Source of the DNA: Indolivaga macrotermitis
GTDB lineage: Bacteria; Bacteroidota; Bacteroidia; Bacteroidales; Dysgonomonadaceae
Direction of reading: 5' to 3'
Length of the DNA: 64,000 bases
Assembly (NCBI RefSeq): GCF_900128985.1
Contig: NZ_FQUC01000005.1
Span: forward strand, 186,001-250,000
Under the pieces are notes generated by a model. It ran no database searches, had not been told where the DNA came from, and worked only from the letters and a program-made list of their open reading frames with translations. Of the stretch, positions 35,187-44,285 are shown piece by piece; position 1 is the first letter of the stretch, and the number at the start of each line of letters is the position of its first letter. The translations under genes were made by a program, and so were the position numbers.

Positions 35187-36209
35187 ATGAAAAATTCACT
35201 TCGCTGGTTGTATCCGTTTTTTGGAGGGATTATTCTGTTCAATATGTTACGGGTTGTTACAGATTTTACCAAGCATGATGTCTTTTGGGCAGGAGACCTG
35301 AGGTTACATCTGATCAGTATATGCTTTACTATATTCCTTTGTTATTTTTACGATATTGTATGGCGCCGGCAATTAAGCAAAATCATATCCATTAACAATA
35401 AATCCGTTATCAAAGAATATCTGATCGTAACATTACAGTTATCTACAATAAATATAGTGCTTGTATTAGGACAATATGCCGGAATATTCTATATGGGAAG
35501 CGGATGGATCGATTATATGCTTATAAATGTATGCTTTATACCATTTCTATTAATTTATTATACTCTGATAAGAAATGAAATGGTGAATAAGAATTATCAG
35601 GATAAAATGTTGACGCTTGAGAAACTAAAAGCTGATAAATCTGAGGCTGAACTAAAATTCCTGAAATCACAATATCACCCTCATTTTTTATTCAATGCCC
35701 TGAATACAATCTACTTTCAGATAGATGAAGAAAATCAGGAAGCTAAACACAGTATAGAAAAATTGTCGGATCTGTTGCGATACCAACTTTACGATATTGA
35801 GAAGGAAGTAACTCTTGAGCAGGAAATCAATTATCTGCAATCGTACATTGCCTTTCAACAACTCAGGATGAGCGACAGACTTGTTCTTAATACATATTTC
35901 GATCCACAATTAAGAGAACAGAAAGTACACCCATTGCTATTTCAGCCATTGATAGAAAATGCTTTTAAATATGTAAGGGGCGAGGAATACAGGATAAAGC
36001 TTGAAATGAAACTGGAAGACAATCTGATCCGGTTTTATGTAGAGAACACTGTATCTCAGAATCAAAACATAGAAAACATAGAGCATAAAGGAATAGGTAT
36101 TAATAATTTGAAGAGGCGGCTGTATCTGTTATACCCTAACAGATACAGCTTAGATATTGAGCAAGTTGAAAATTTATTCGTGAGCAAATTAACAATAAAA
36201 ACAGTATGA
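35187..36209 (+). CDS. LytS-type sensor histidine kinase
   Basis: A 340-residue kinase with four N-terminal membrane helices (about residues 10-130), a coiled-coil linker, and a His_kinase domain. The phosphorylated His is H166 in SQYHPHFLFNALNT. A divergent HATPase follows, with PLLFQPLIENAFKYV (N box) and KGIGINNLKRRLYLLYP (G box). This is the YehU/LytS class, which pairs with LytTR response regulators. The partner starts 1 nt after this stop codon. The absence of an extracellular sensor domain suggests it senses within the membrane. Confidence 0.93.
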   Translation: MKNSLRWLYPFFGGIILFNMLRVVTDFTKHDVFWAGDLRLHLISICFTIFLCYFYDIVWRRQLSKIISINNKSVIKEYLIVTLQLSTINIVLVLGQYAGIFYMGSGWIDYMLINVCFIPFLLIYYTLIRNEMVNKNYQDKMLTLEKLKADKSEAELKFLKSQYHPHFLFNALNTIYFQIDEENQEAKHSIEKLSDLLRYQLYDIEKEVTLEQEINYLQSYIAFQQLRMSDRLVLNTYFDPQLREQKVHPLLFQPLIENAFKYVRGEEYRIKLEMKLEDNLIRFYVENTVSQNQNIENIEHKGIGINNLKRRLYLLYPNRYSLDIEQVENLFVSKLTIKTV

Positions 36210-36210
36210 T

Positions 36211-36915
36211 ATGGAAATAAAATGTATTATTACTGATGACGAACCTTTAGCCCGGAAAGGATTAAGAAGTTATATCGAAAAAATAAGCTTCTTATCTCTT
36301 ATAGGCGAGTATGAAGATGCGATTCAACTAAATACAGCATTAAAAACATTGCAGCCTGATCTTGTTTTTCTTGATATTGAAATGCCCGAAATGACAGGGA
36401 TCGAATTATTAACTAATATAGTAAATCCGCCCAAAGTCATTATTGTATCAGCATACGAACAATATGCTCTTAAAGGGTATGAATTTGATGTAGTGGATTA
36501 CCTTTTGAAACCCGTATCATTCGACCGTTTTCTTAAATCGGTAAACAGAGTACATGACGCACTGGAAAAAAAGCAAAAAGAGATTACTGATTATATTTTT
36601 GTAAAAAGCGACAAGCAATTAAAAAAACTTCTGTTTAAAGATATTCTGTTTCTCGAAAGTATGGAAAACTATGTGATAATTCAAACCACCACTTCGAGAG
36701 AAATAGTGTATTCTACACTGAAACTCATAATAGAAAGTTTACCTCCGAATATTTTTCATCAAACACATCGCTCGTATATAGTAAATATTGACCGCGTAAT
36801 TGCAATCGAGGGAAATCTGTTAAATATAAACTCTCATAAAATACCTGTAGCCCGAAATTTCAGAGATAAAGTTTACAACCTGATACTTAATAACCGGTTA
36901 ATAAATCGTCCATAA
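36211..36915 (+). CDS. LytTR-family response regulator
   Basis: A 234-residue regulator. The receiver domain has CIITDDEPLARKG at its N-terminus, phosphoacceptor D55 in DLVFLDIEMPEMTG, and a Lys in DYLLKPVSFDRF. The LytTR DNA-binding domain occupies about residues 130-230, seen from FVKSDKQLKKLLFKDILFLESMENYVIIQT and FHQTHRSYIVNIDRV. It is the obvious partner of the LytS-type kinase one base upstream. Likely targets are the flanking genes, but no repeated operator was identified. Confidence 0.94.
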   Translation: MEIKCIITDDEPLARKGLRSYIEKISFLSLIGEYEDAIQLNTALKTLQPDLVFLDIEMPEMTGIELLTNIVNPPKVIIVSAYEQYALKGYEFDVVDYLLKPVSFDRFLKSVNRVHDALEKKQKEITDYIFVKSDKQLKKLLFKDILFLESMENYVIIQTTTSREIVYSTLKLIIESLPPNIFHQTHRSYIVNIDRVIAIEGNLLNINSHKIPVARNFRDKVYNLILNNRLINRP

Positions 36916-36934
36916 ACCTTAAGTCTCGAAACAG

Positions 36935-37624
36935 ATGGAAAAACGACTGAAACTTTTAGCCGAATCTTATGATATTACAATTGACCTTGGAAGAAAAGGA
37001 ATCAATTTATATGAAAGATTACCTGAATATATTACGAATGACCCGGATTATCATATATATTTAAAATGGGCTACAAAAGGCAGCGAATGCAGTAAAATCG
37101 TAGAGCACTTATCACCCGAAAAGAACATGAATTTTATTGACATGGGTTGTTGCCTGAACCTCATGTTCCGGGGCTATGACAAATGGCCATCAACATATCA
37201 TGGGATTGATATAAGTAGTAAAACCATATCATTACTTAATGAGTTCACCACAAAGAATAAAGTGGCTATCGGATCACTACATTGTACAAGTATTCATAAA
37301 ACCCCTTTTAAGAATAATTACTTCGATATCGGCGCATGTATCGGAGTGTTGGAATATTTCGAACAGGATTTTGTTTCAATGGCCATTGCCGAAGCTCATC
37401 GAATAATAAAACCATATGGAAAACTTGTTCTTGACATCCCCAATATAGAAAATCCGTTCTGCCGGATTATGATGTTAATTGAAGAACATTTAGGCAGACC
37501 GGATAAATTTAACATTTCACCGCTTGAGTTTGAAGAAGTATTGTATAATCATTTCGAAATAGAAGAGATAGAAAAAATTGAGTCAGACCCCATGATCCGA
37601 TACTTCTTGAGGTGCAAGAAATAA
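36935..37624 (+). CDS. Class I SAM-dependent methyltransferase
   Basis: A 229-residue protein 19 nt after the response regulator. The SAM site is somewhat degenerate: MNFIDMGCCLNLMF (motif I, GxG replaced by GCC), YHGIDISSKTISLL and FDIGACIGVLEYFEQDFVSMAIAEAHRIIKPYGKLVLDIPN, which is the Methyltransf_11-type motif IV-VI region. Substrate unknown. The altered motif I may affect cofactor binding, so activity needs confirmation. Operon with the two-component system is likely from spacing. Confidence 0.8.
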   Translation: MEKRLKLLAESYDITIDLGRKGINLYERLPEYITNDPDYHIYLKWATKGSECSKIVEHLSPEKNMNFIDMGCCLNLMFRGYDKWPSTYHGIDISSKTISLLNEFTTKNKVAIGSLHCTSIHKTPFKNNYFDIGACIGVLEYFEQDFVSMAIAEAHRIIKPYGKLVLDIPNIENPFCRIMMLIEEHLGRPDKFNISPLEFEEVLYNHFEIEEIEKIESDPMIRYFLRCKK

Positions 37625-37698
37625 TTTACTTTCCACCCTTTATAATAAGTAATGGTTTACCTTTATAACTTCTTTCTAAACCAGAATAATAAAAAGCG

Positions 37699-38238
37699 AT
37701 GGATGATTTTAATCTCATAGTACTTTTATTACCTATAATCTTTATGATACATGACTTCGAAGAAATATTATTCTTCAAATGGTGGATAAGAAAGTACGAA
37801 GGGTATTTAATAAAACATTATCCACGGTTATCATCAAAAATGTTGCCTCATGTAAAAGGTCTATCCACACCGGCTTTCTCGCTGGCAGTATGTGAAGAAT
37901 TTGTATTAATCAGTATAGCTGCTTTTACGGCAGTTTATATGGAGTATTATTATATATGGTTAATGCTGTTTATGGCATTCTCCATTCATTTAGTCGTCCA
38001 CATCATTCAGTGGATTATAATCAGAAAATATATTCCGTGCATCATTACATCCATACTCTTTTTACCTTATTCTATATTCAGCCTGAAAATGATGAGCCAA
38101 CTATCACTTTTTACCTATACAGAGTTTATTCTTTGTGCATTTATCGGCATTGTCTTTATGATTGTCAATCTGATTGCGATACACAAGGTAGCCGGAATAT
38201 TCGATAAGTGGATACAAACTAAAAATACTTCTTTATAA
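37699..38238 (+). CDS. HXXEE domain membrane protein
   Basis: A 179-residue protein with four to five hydrophobic helices. FMIHDFEEILFFKWW near the N-terminus (residues ~14-28) contains His-Asp-Phe-Glu-Glu, the motif that names the HXXEE family. A second polar in-membrane motif, FSIHLVVHIIQWIII, contributes further His residues. Metal binding or catalysis in the membrane is plausible but the family has no established function. It starts 74 nt after the first methyltransferase and ends 2 nt before the second, so it is likely co-transcribed with the latter. Confidence 0.85.
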   Translation: MDDFNLIVLLLPIIFMIHDFEEILFFKWWIRKYEGYLIKHYPRLSSKMLPHVKGLSTPAFSLAVCEEFVLISIAAFTAVYMEYYYIWLMLFMAFSIHLVVHIIQWIIIRKYIPCIITSILFLPYSIFSLKMMSQLSLFTYTEFILCAFIGIVFMIVNLIAIHKVAGIFDKWIQTKNTSL

Positions 38239-38240
38239 TT

Positions 38241-38951
38241 ATGAACAACAAGCTAAGCACAAAGGAGATACAGGAAAGATTCGACAAAGATGTCGAACGC
38301 TTTTCGAATCTCGAAACAGGACAAGTTTCGACTATAGATGCCACTATTTCACTCGAATTAATAACGGAGTCAGCAAAAAGGATTTGCCCCAAAGCCACAG
38401 ATTTACTCGATATAGGATGTGGAGCCGGGAACTATACTCTAAAAATGTTATCGAAAGTTCACGGGCTGAATTGTACATTAATTGATCTTAGTTTACCCAT
38501 GCTGAACCGGGCTGAAGAAAGAGTTACCTCCATAACCAATGGTAATGTAACTTGTTTACAAGGTGATATACGGGAGATTGACCTCGAAAATGGACGTTAC
38601 GATATTATTCTGGCGGGAGCTGTACTGCACCATCTCAGGGATGACAATGATTGGGAAACCGTTTTCAGTAAATTATACAGGATACTTAAAAAAGGCGGTT
38701 GCCTGATGATTTCTGATCTGATAACTCAAAACTCACCGCTTATCGACCAATACTTTACCGAAAAATATACCGAATACCTTACAAATGTCGGAGGTGCTGA
38801 GTATGCCCAAAACGTACTGGCTTACATAGAGAAAGAAGATACTCCCCGTCCGTTAAATTTCCAATTGGATCTGATGAAGAAAGTAGGATTCTCTGAAATA
38901 GAGATATTGCACAAAAACATCTGCTTTGCTGCATATGGTGGAATTAAATAA
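38241..38951 (+). CDS. Class I SAM-dependent methyltransferase
   Basis: A 236-residue protein with a canonical SAM-binding core: DLLDIGCGAGNYTLKML (motif I), LNCTLIDLSLPMLNRAEERV (motif II, acidic residue), GDIREIDLENGRYDIILAGAVLHHLRDDNDW (motifs III-IV), and LKKGGCLMISDLI. The pattern is that of small-molecule methyltransferases of the Methyltransf_25/12 type. Substrate unknown. It starts 2 nt after the HXXEE gene and is closed by a very strong terminator. Confidence 0.9.
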   Translation: MNNKLSTKEIQERFDKDVERFSNLETGQVSTIDATISLELITESAKRICPKATDLLDIGCGAGNYTLKMLSKVHGLNCTLIDLSLPMLNRAEERVTSITNGNVTCLQGDIREIDLENGRYDIILAGAVLHHLRDDNDWETVFSKLYRILKKGGCLMISDLITQNSPLIDQYFTEKYTEYLTNVGGAEYAQNVLAYIEKEDTPRPLNFQLDLMKKVGFSEIEILHKNICFAAYGGIK

Positions 38952-39353
38952 GTTACCCAACTTATACTCTCTTACAATAACGCAAAGGCTACGGAAGATT
39001 TTCGCAGCCTTTGCGTTATTAATACCAATCGTAGCCTGTACAGACTGGATTTTCGATATTTTTTTGTATATTTACACTTCGGACTTTTTTGAAAACACAG
39101 TAACATACTTATCCTATACCTGTTACGTTTACTTCGGTTGATTAGAAAAATAAACCAGTCCAGATTTAATTTTCAGGTGAAAACCCTGTCATTGTACAGG
39201 TCTCGTCATTAGCTTAAACCTATTATATATAGGCGAATAAGCTCTATCTATTCGCACAATAGACAAAAATCTTGATTATTAAATGAAAACAAAATATTTA
39301 ACATTTCTGTTTTCTCCAAAATTTACGAATTCTAACTAAAAAACTAAATATAA
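38952..39353. other. Non-coding interval with terminator and structured leader before the aminomutase gene
   Basis: No real gene: a 71-codon frame covering 38926-39141 runs straight through the terminator. The left part holds the terminator at 38976-39020. The right part holds several small hairpins: CCTGT/ACAGG around 39185-39200, CCTAT/ATAGG at 39219-39233, and GCGAATA/TATTCGC at 39233-39255. A 5' UTR with structure is possible. No known riboswitch consensus was recognised. Confidence 0.55.
38976..39020 (+). terminator. Strong intrinsic terminator
   Basis: A perfect 15-bp inverted repeat (AATAACGCAAAGGCT / AGCCTTTGCGTTATT) with a 15-nt loop. It closes the operon that ends with the methyltransferase at 38951. 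The T tail is short, so stem strength dominates. Confidence 0.8.
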
Positions 39354-40685
39354 ATGACTAAATCCAACAATCAGCTAAAAACGTATACATTACACAATTA
39401 TCGATCTATCCCGCAGATGGCTAATATTCCTCAAGAATTTATCAAAGATATTGAAGTCGTTGGGCGGGTATTACCTTTCAAAACCAATAATTATGTAATA
39501 GACGAGCTGATCGACTGGGACAATATCGAAACCGATCCTATTTTCACTCTGAACTTTCCTAGAAAAGGAATGCTCGATAAAAAACATTATATGGCTGTAG
39601 AAACATTGTTAGATAATAATGCAGACAAATCTGTACTCGACAGCAAAATACTGGATATACGTCTGTCCTTAAATCCGAATCCGGCCGGACAGGAACACAA
39701 TGTCCCATATCTGGGAGAAATAAAGCTAAAAGGAATTCAGCATAAATATCCAGAAACGGTTTTGTTCTTTCCAAGCCAGGGACAAACATGCCATGCTTAT
39801 TGTACATTTTGTTTCAGGTGGCCTCAATTTTCGGGTATGAGCGGACTAAAATTTGCTATGAAAGAAGCTGATCTTTTAATAAAATATTTACGGGTACATA
39901 AGGAAGTAACAGATGTTTTATTCACTGGGGGTGACCCTATGGTAATGAGTGCCGCTATACTGAGAAGCTATATTGCACCATTGTTAAGCCCCGAATTCGA
40001 CCATATCCGTTCTATTCGTATTGGGACTAAATCTTTGGCTTATTGGCCTTACAGATATCTGACCGATAATGACAGTGATGATATTATTCATTTATTTGAA
40101 GAAATAAATAATTCGGGCAAAAACTTATCGGTTCAGGCTCACTTCAACCACCCGAAAGAGTTATCGACCAAAGCTGTCAAACAAGCTATCGCCCGAATCC
40201 GGAGTACAGGCACTCAAATACGTACCCAATCTCCCCTACTCAAGCATATCAACGATAAACCTGAAATATGGGCCGAAATGTGGCGCAAACAGGTCGATCT
40301 GGGTTGTATTCCCTATTATATGTTTATTGCAAGGGATACAGGATCGAAACATTACTTTGAAATACCTTTAGAAAAATGCTGGAATATATTCCGTAAAGCA
40401 TACAGGCAAGTCAGCGGATTGTGCCGTACTGTGAGAGGCCCTAGTATGAGTGATCATGCAGGAAAGATACAAGTATTAGGAGTACAGGAGGTTAAAGGAG
40501 AAAAAATATTTGTATTACGGTTTATCCAAGGGCGGAATCCACGATGGGTAGATATTCCCTTTTTTGCAAAATATAACCCGAAGGCAACCTGGTTCAATCA
40601 ACTGGAACCTGCATTCGGGGAAGAAAAATTCTTCTTTGAAGAAGACCGGTACAAAATAACTACTAAGCCTTTCTTATTCGAATAA
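39354..40685 (+). CDS. KamA-family radical SAM aminomutase (lysine 2,3-aminomutase-like)
   Basis: A 443-residue radical SAM enzyme. The [4Fe-4S] cluster cysteines are C146, C150 and C153 in CHAYCTFCF. The SAM-contacting motif FTGGDPMVM follows. A candidate PLP lysine is K371 in DHAGKIQVLG, at the place of the PLP Lys in lysine 2,3-aminomutase. Two Asp residues that seem to align with the lysine-binding Asps of that enzyme are D301 (KHIND) and D328 (ARDTG). The alignment is by eye. Products and pathway are unknown, and no lysine-fermentation genes are nearby. Pyridoxal kinase lies convergent downstream. Confidence 0.85.
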   Translation: MTKSNNQLKTYTLHNYRSIPQMANIPQEFIKDIEVVGRVLPFKTNNYVIDELIDWDNIETDPIFTLNFPRKGMLDKKHYMAVETLLDNNADKSVLDSKILDIRLSLNPNPAGQEHNVPYLGEIKLKGIQHKYPETVLFFPSQGQTCHAYCTFCFRWPQFSGMSGLKFAMKEADLLIKYLRVHKEVTDVLFTGGDPMVMSAAILRSYIAPLLSPEFDHIRSIRIGTKSLAYWPYRYLTDNDSDDIIHLFEEINNSGKNLSVQAHFNHPKELSTKAVKQAIARIRSTGTQIRTQSPLLKHINDKPEIWAEMWRKQVDLGCIPYYMFIARDTGSKHYFEIPLEKCWNIFRKAYRQVSGLCRTVRGPSMSDHAGKIQVLGVQEVKGEKIFVLRFIQGRNPRWVDIPFFAKYNPKATWFNQLEPAFGEEKFFFEEDRYKITTKPFLFE

Positions 40686-40708
40686 ATTTCAGTTCTAATC
40701 AGATAAAA

Positions 40709-40737
40709 AAAAGAAGAGCTATTGTTGGCTCTTCTTT
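40709..40737 (+). terminator. Terminator between aminomutase and pyridoxal kinase
   Basis: GAAGAGC and GCTCTTC flank an 8-nt loop. A-rich sequence to the left and T-rich to the right make it suitable for termination of both convergent genes. Confidence 0.8.
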
Positions 40738-40745
40738 TTCATTTA

Positions 40746-41594
40746 TCATCTCTCTATACAGTTCAACAAACATTCGGAGTTCATTTCCCTGCAATTTCTT
40801 TCTTTCGAATATATCAGTGACCTATATAATGTTTCGGACGCTACATGTGTAGCCTTCAACAGATCGGCTCCTTTAGCCATTTGGACAGAAACAACAGCAG
40901 TAAACAGGTCTCCCGCTCCCACCATCGCAATATCAACTTTAGGCGAAGAAACACGTTCTATCCTGCCATCTTGTATAACCAGCATATCAACAACATCAAC
41001 CGGAGTATCTTTTAAGATACAGCCTGTTACTACTATTTTTTTTGAAGACAATACCGGATGAGACATCACTGCTTCCAAAATAGAATCTATTGTATCGGCA
41101 TCACTCCGCAGCAAACGTTTCAGCTCGTAGTGATTAGGAGTCAGAATATCGCTTATAGGCAAAAGGTGTTGTTCTATGGATTCTGCTACTTCATCCGAAA
41201 CATACATTCCCTGATCGAAATCACCCATCACGGGATCGCATATATATAAACGGTCGGGAAACTGTTCTTTAATATGTTTGATGAACGAAGCCGAAGATTC
41301 TACAATCTCAGGAGCACCTATATACCCCGTTATCATATTATTGATATCCTTAATTACATTTATTGCCTTGATTCCCTCGATCAGTTCATCAAACAGAGGT
41401 TTGTTTATCGCGCTTCCGTATATGCGCGAAATACCCGTATGTGTAGAAAACAGAACTGTAGGAAAAGATATCACATCTAATCCGTATAACTGGATAGCCA
41501 GTTCCGCTATATTATTACCTACATAACCACAAACTAAACGACTTTGTATCGAAAGGATTTTACGTCTCGATCCTGTACCTGTTTCCTGATTCAT
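40746..41594 (-). CDS. Pyridoxal (pyridoxamine) kinase
   Basis: A 282-residue member of the PfkB/ribokinase superfamily that phosphorylates B6 vitamers to PLP precursors. The N-terminal block ILSIQSRLVCGYVGNNIAELAIQLYGLDVISFPTVLFSTHTGI is the PdxY/PdxK signature. ICDPVMGDFDQGMYV, LTPNHYELKRLL and the anion-hole motif VGAGDLFTAVV are complete. The ATG at 41594 is used because the 6 extra upstream codons begin with GTG. It salvages cofactor needed by the PLP enzymes in this window, including both TrpB proteins. Confidence 0.92.
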   Translation of the reverse strand: MNQETGTGSRRKILSIQSRLVCGYVGNNIAELAIQLYGLDVISFPTVLFSTHTGISRIYGSAINKPLFDELIEGIKAINVIKDINNMITGYIGAPEIVESSASFIKHIKEQFPDRLYICDPVMGDFDQGMYVSDEVAESIEQHLLPISDILTPNHYELKRLLRSDADTIDSILEAVMSHPVLSSKKIVVTGCILKDTPVDVVDMLVIQDGRIERVSSPKVDIAMVGAGDLFTAVVSVQMAKGADLLKATHVASETLYRSLIYSKERNCREMNSECLLNCIER

Positions 41595-41682
41595 CTTTTT
41601 TACCGTATTCACTCTAATAATCCGTTACAGAAAGTAAAGTAAACTATAAATTTCGAAAAAACACTTTTGACCATTATAAAAA

Positions 41683-41717
41683 GAAAGGAATGGCCTGCTC
41701 ACAGCCACTCCTTTCCC
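41683..41717 (-). terminator. Terminator of the GH2 gene
   Basis: On the minus strand GAAAGGAGTGGC and GCCATTCCTTTC form an interrupted stem with a ~9-nt loop, followed by a T run. It lies about 30 nt after the GH2 stop. Confidence 0.75.
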
Positions 41718-41745
41718 AAAAGAATAATCTTTTCTTCATCAAAAA

Positions 41746-44265
41746 CTAGTCACCATGTGTACTTATATCTATGGTTGCGCTCTTCAGTTTTTCCGACTTT
41801 GCAGTCAAGGTTATATTTCCAGATTTTCTTCCGGACTGAAGAATCACTACTGCTTTTCCGCTAAACAACTTCCGTCGTGGTCTTTTCAATGAAGTACTAT
41901 CGGTCGCATCTCCATTATCGGTTCCGGCGATAAATCCATTTCCCGACACTGTAAAGTCGATCAGATCATCTGCAACCGGTACGGGTATGCCGTTAGCATC
42001 CAATGCCTCCACTGTTACAAACGAAAGATCTTTTCCGTCCGCTTTGATCTTACTTCTGTCAGCTGTCAGTTTTATAGAAACCGGATCACCCGAAGTTTTA
42101 GTCTCTTTTACCAATACTTCTTTTCCGTTCTTATAAGAAACTGCTTTTAAAGTACCTTTCACAAATGGCACTCTCCACATAACGTGAAATTGATCTGCCT
42201 CTTTCGACTTTTTACCCAATGATTTTCCATTCAGAAATAATTCCACTTCATCGGCATTGTTATAATATGCCCAGATATCCACGGTCTGCCCTTCTTTCCA
42301 GTTCCAATGAGGAAAAACATGCAGAACATCCTTATCCGTCCATTCGCTCTGATACATATAATAGACATCTTTAGGAATCCCTGCCAAGTCAATAATACCA
42401 AAATACGAACTTCGCGATGGCCACCAGAAAGGTGTAGGTTCTCCCAGATAGTCAAATCCTGTCCAAATATATATTCCGGATATATGCGGATTATTCTTAA
42501 CTGCCCGCCATGAATCTTCGTGAGTTGTACCCCAAGGCACATGACAATTGTCATAAGACGAACATTGATGAACCGGACGGTCAAATGGCTTATCCCATCG
42601 TTCGGGCCAAATATTCATACTATCTGACGGCATCTCGTAATATCCACGGGACATCAATCCTGACGTAGATTCTGTAATTATTAACTTCTGATCCGGGAAT
42701 TTTTTATGAAACTCCTCACCCCAATTATTTTCATGATAATTAAAACCTATTATATCCATCGAACCTGAACGGAATACGTGATTCGAAGGCTCTGTTTCAT
42801 TATTACCGGTAGTTACAGGACGTGTAGGGTCGAGCTTCTTAACTATATCCGCTAATTTGCTTGCTACAAGTGAGTTTATATGCAAATCTTCGGACTGTAT
42901 TTTCTTATTATCCAACGTATTCGCAAAGTTGAGTATCATATTGGCCTGTTGTAAGTCGAGCGTATCAGCATCAATATGTGACCACTGTTCCAAAACCTCG
43001 TTACCAACACTCCACATAAATATGGATGGATGGTTACGGTCTCTAAGTATGAGGTCTGTTAAATCTCGCTCATGCCATTCGGGGAAATATTGTGAATAAT
43101 CATAAGGTGATTTTTTCTTACGCCACATATCGAATGCTTCATCCATTACGATAAATCCCATTTTGTCGCACAAGTCGAGCAATTCGGGTGCCGGAGGATT
43201 ATGGGCTGTACGTATGCCATTACATCCCATTTCTTTCAGTATCTCCAACTGGCGCTCTATTGCCCTGACATTTACTGCTGCTCCGAGTGCACCTAAATCG
43301 TGATGGTTGCAAACTCCTTTAATTTTCACAGATTTTCCGTTCAGAAAGAATCCTTTATCTGCATCAAAATGAAAATAACGTATACCTATCGGTGTCTCAT
43401 AATTATCTATGAGTTTATCATTCTGCACAATGCGGGTTACCACCTTATACATATACGGATTTTCGACAGACCATAATGTCGGATTATCTACATTCAGGGT
43501 TTGCTCTACCGATACTGTATCACTAGCCGAAAGCTTTACCGAAACATTAACAGTCGCCACTTCTTTTCCTGTAGCATCCACTAATACCGAATACAGTTCC
43601 ACATCCTGCTCGGAGGTGTTTCCATTTTTGATACGGGTAACTATTTTAACAGAAGCCTCTTGATCCGTTACACTGGGAGTAGTTACGTAAGTACCCCAAT
43701 AGTCGACATGCACAGGATTAACCTTTGTCAGCCAAACATTCCGATAGATACCTGACCCCGAATACCAGCGCGAATTAGGCTGCTTAGAATTATCCACTCT
43801 TACTGCGATTACATTTTTCTCTCCGTATTTTATATACGGGGTAAGATCGTACCGGAACGAAATATATCCGTTAGGTCTTTCTCCTATCAGTTTTCCATTG
43901 ACCCAAACTTTGCTGAGCCAATATATACCGTCGAAATCAATGTATATTGTCTTATCCTTATCAGCCTGATCAACAGTAAATTCTTTCCGGTACCACCCTA
44001 TTCCACCGGGTAGAGCTCCACCTCCGGGAGTTGCCGGATTGGAAAGCGAGAAATCGGCTTCGATACTCCAGTCATGAGGAAGATCGAGCTGTCTCCAATT
44101 ATTATCATCGAAATCTGCTTTATAAGCTTCCGGTTCGTCTCCGAGATTGAATTTCCATCCTTCGGTAAAATCCGAAACTTGACGCACATCCTTTTCTGAA
44201 GAACAGGAAACCGCCAAAAAACAGAAAAGAGCGATTACAGATAGTATACTGTATATTTTCTTCAT
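41746..44265 (-). CDS. GH2 beta-galactosidase, lipoprotein
   Basis: An 839-residue glycoside hydrolase family 2 enzyme. A lipoprotein signal (MKKIYSILSVIALFCFLAVSC, Cys21) predicts membrane anchoring at the periplasmic or surface side. The jelly-roll N-terminal domain includes LPHDWSIEADF, GGIGWYRKEF and GKLIGERPNGYISFRYDLTPYI. The catalytic TIM barrel has the acid/base Glu in FMWSVGNEVLEQW (~residue 421) and the nucleophile Glu in KLIITESTSG (~531). C-terminal beta domains follow. The substrate is probably terminal beta-galactose. Context with GH31, GH95 and GH3 supports removal of Gal from xyloglucan side chains. It is second in the operon with GH31. Confidence 0.92.
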   Translation of the reverse strand: MKKIYSILSVIALFCFLAVSCSSEKDVRQVSDFTEGWKFNLGDEPEAYKADFDDNNWRQLDLPHDWSIEADFSLSNPATPGGGALPGGIGWYRKEFTVDQADKDKTIYIDFDGIYWLSKVWVNGKLIGERPNGYISFRYDLTPYIKYGEKNVIAVRVDNSKQPNSRWYSGSGIYRNVWLTKVNPVHVDYWGTYVTTPSVTDQEASVKIVTRIKNGNTSEQDVELYSVLVDATGKEVATVNVSVKLSASDTVSVEQTLNVDNPTLWSVENPYMYKVVTRIVQNDKLIDNYETPIGIRYFHFDADKGFFLNGKSVKIKGVCNHHDLGALGAAVNVRAIERQLEILKEMGCNGIRTAHNPPAPELLDLCDKMGFIVMDEAFDMWRKKKSPYDYSQYFPEWHERDLTDLILRDRNHPSIFMWSVGNEVLEQWSHIDADTLDLQQANMILNFANTLDNKKIQSEDLHINSLVASKLADIVKKLDPTRPVTTGNNETEPSNHVFRSGSMDIIGFNYHENNWGEEFHKKFPDQKLIITESTSGLMSRGYYEMPSDSMNIWPERWDKPFDRPVHQCSSYDNCHVPWGTTHEDSWRAVKNNPHISGIYIWTGFDYLGEPTPFWWPSRSSYFGIIDLAGIPKDVYYMYQSEWTDKDVLHVFPHWNWKEGQTVDIWAYYNNADEVELFLNGKSLGKKSKEADQFHVMWRVPFVKGTLKAVSYKNGKEVLVKETKTSGDPVSIKLTADRSKIKADGKDLSFVTVEALDANGIPVPVADDLIDFTVSGNGFIAGTDNGDATDSTSLKRPRRKLFSGKAVVILQSGRKSGNITLTAKSEKLKSATIDISTHGD

Positions 44266-44285
44266 ACATGAATTTGATTAAGATA

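Noticed and set aside
36935-38951. Toxin-antitoxin or phage-defence system around the two methyltransferases and the membrane protein
   Set aside because: The methyltransferases lack DNA-methylase motifs (NPPY or PCQ types), there is no nuclease or helicase, and the genes follow an ordinary LytS/LytTR pair.
38926-39141. 71-codon plus-strand reading frame after the second methyltransferase
   Set aside because: It overlaps the end of that gene and runs through a perfect 15-bp terminator stem. There is no recognisable family.
39185-39353. Classical lysine riboswitch before the aminomutase gene
   Set aside because: The hairpins are short and separated. I could not find the long conserved junction of the lysine riboswitch, so only a generic structured leader is reported.
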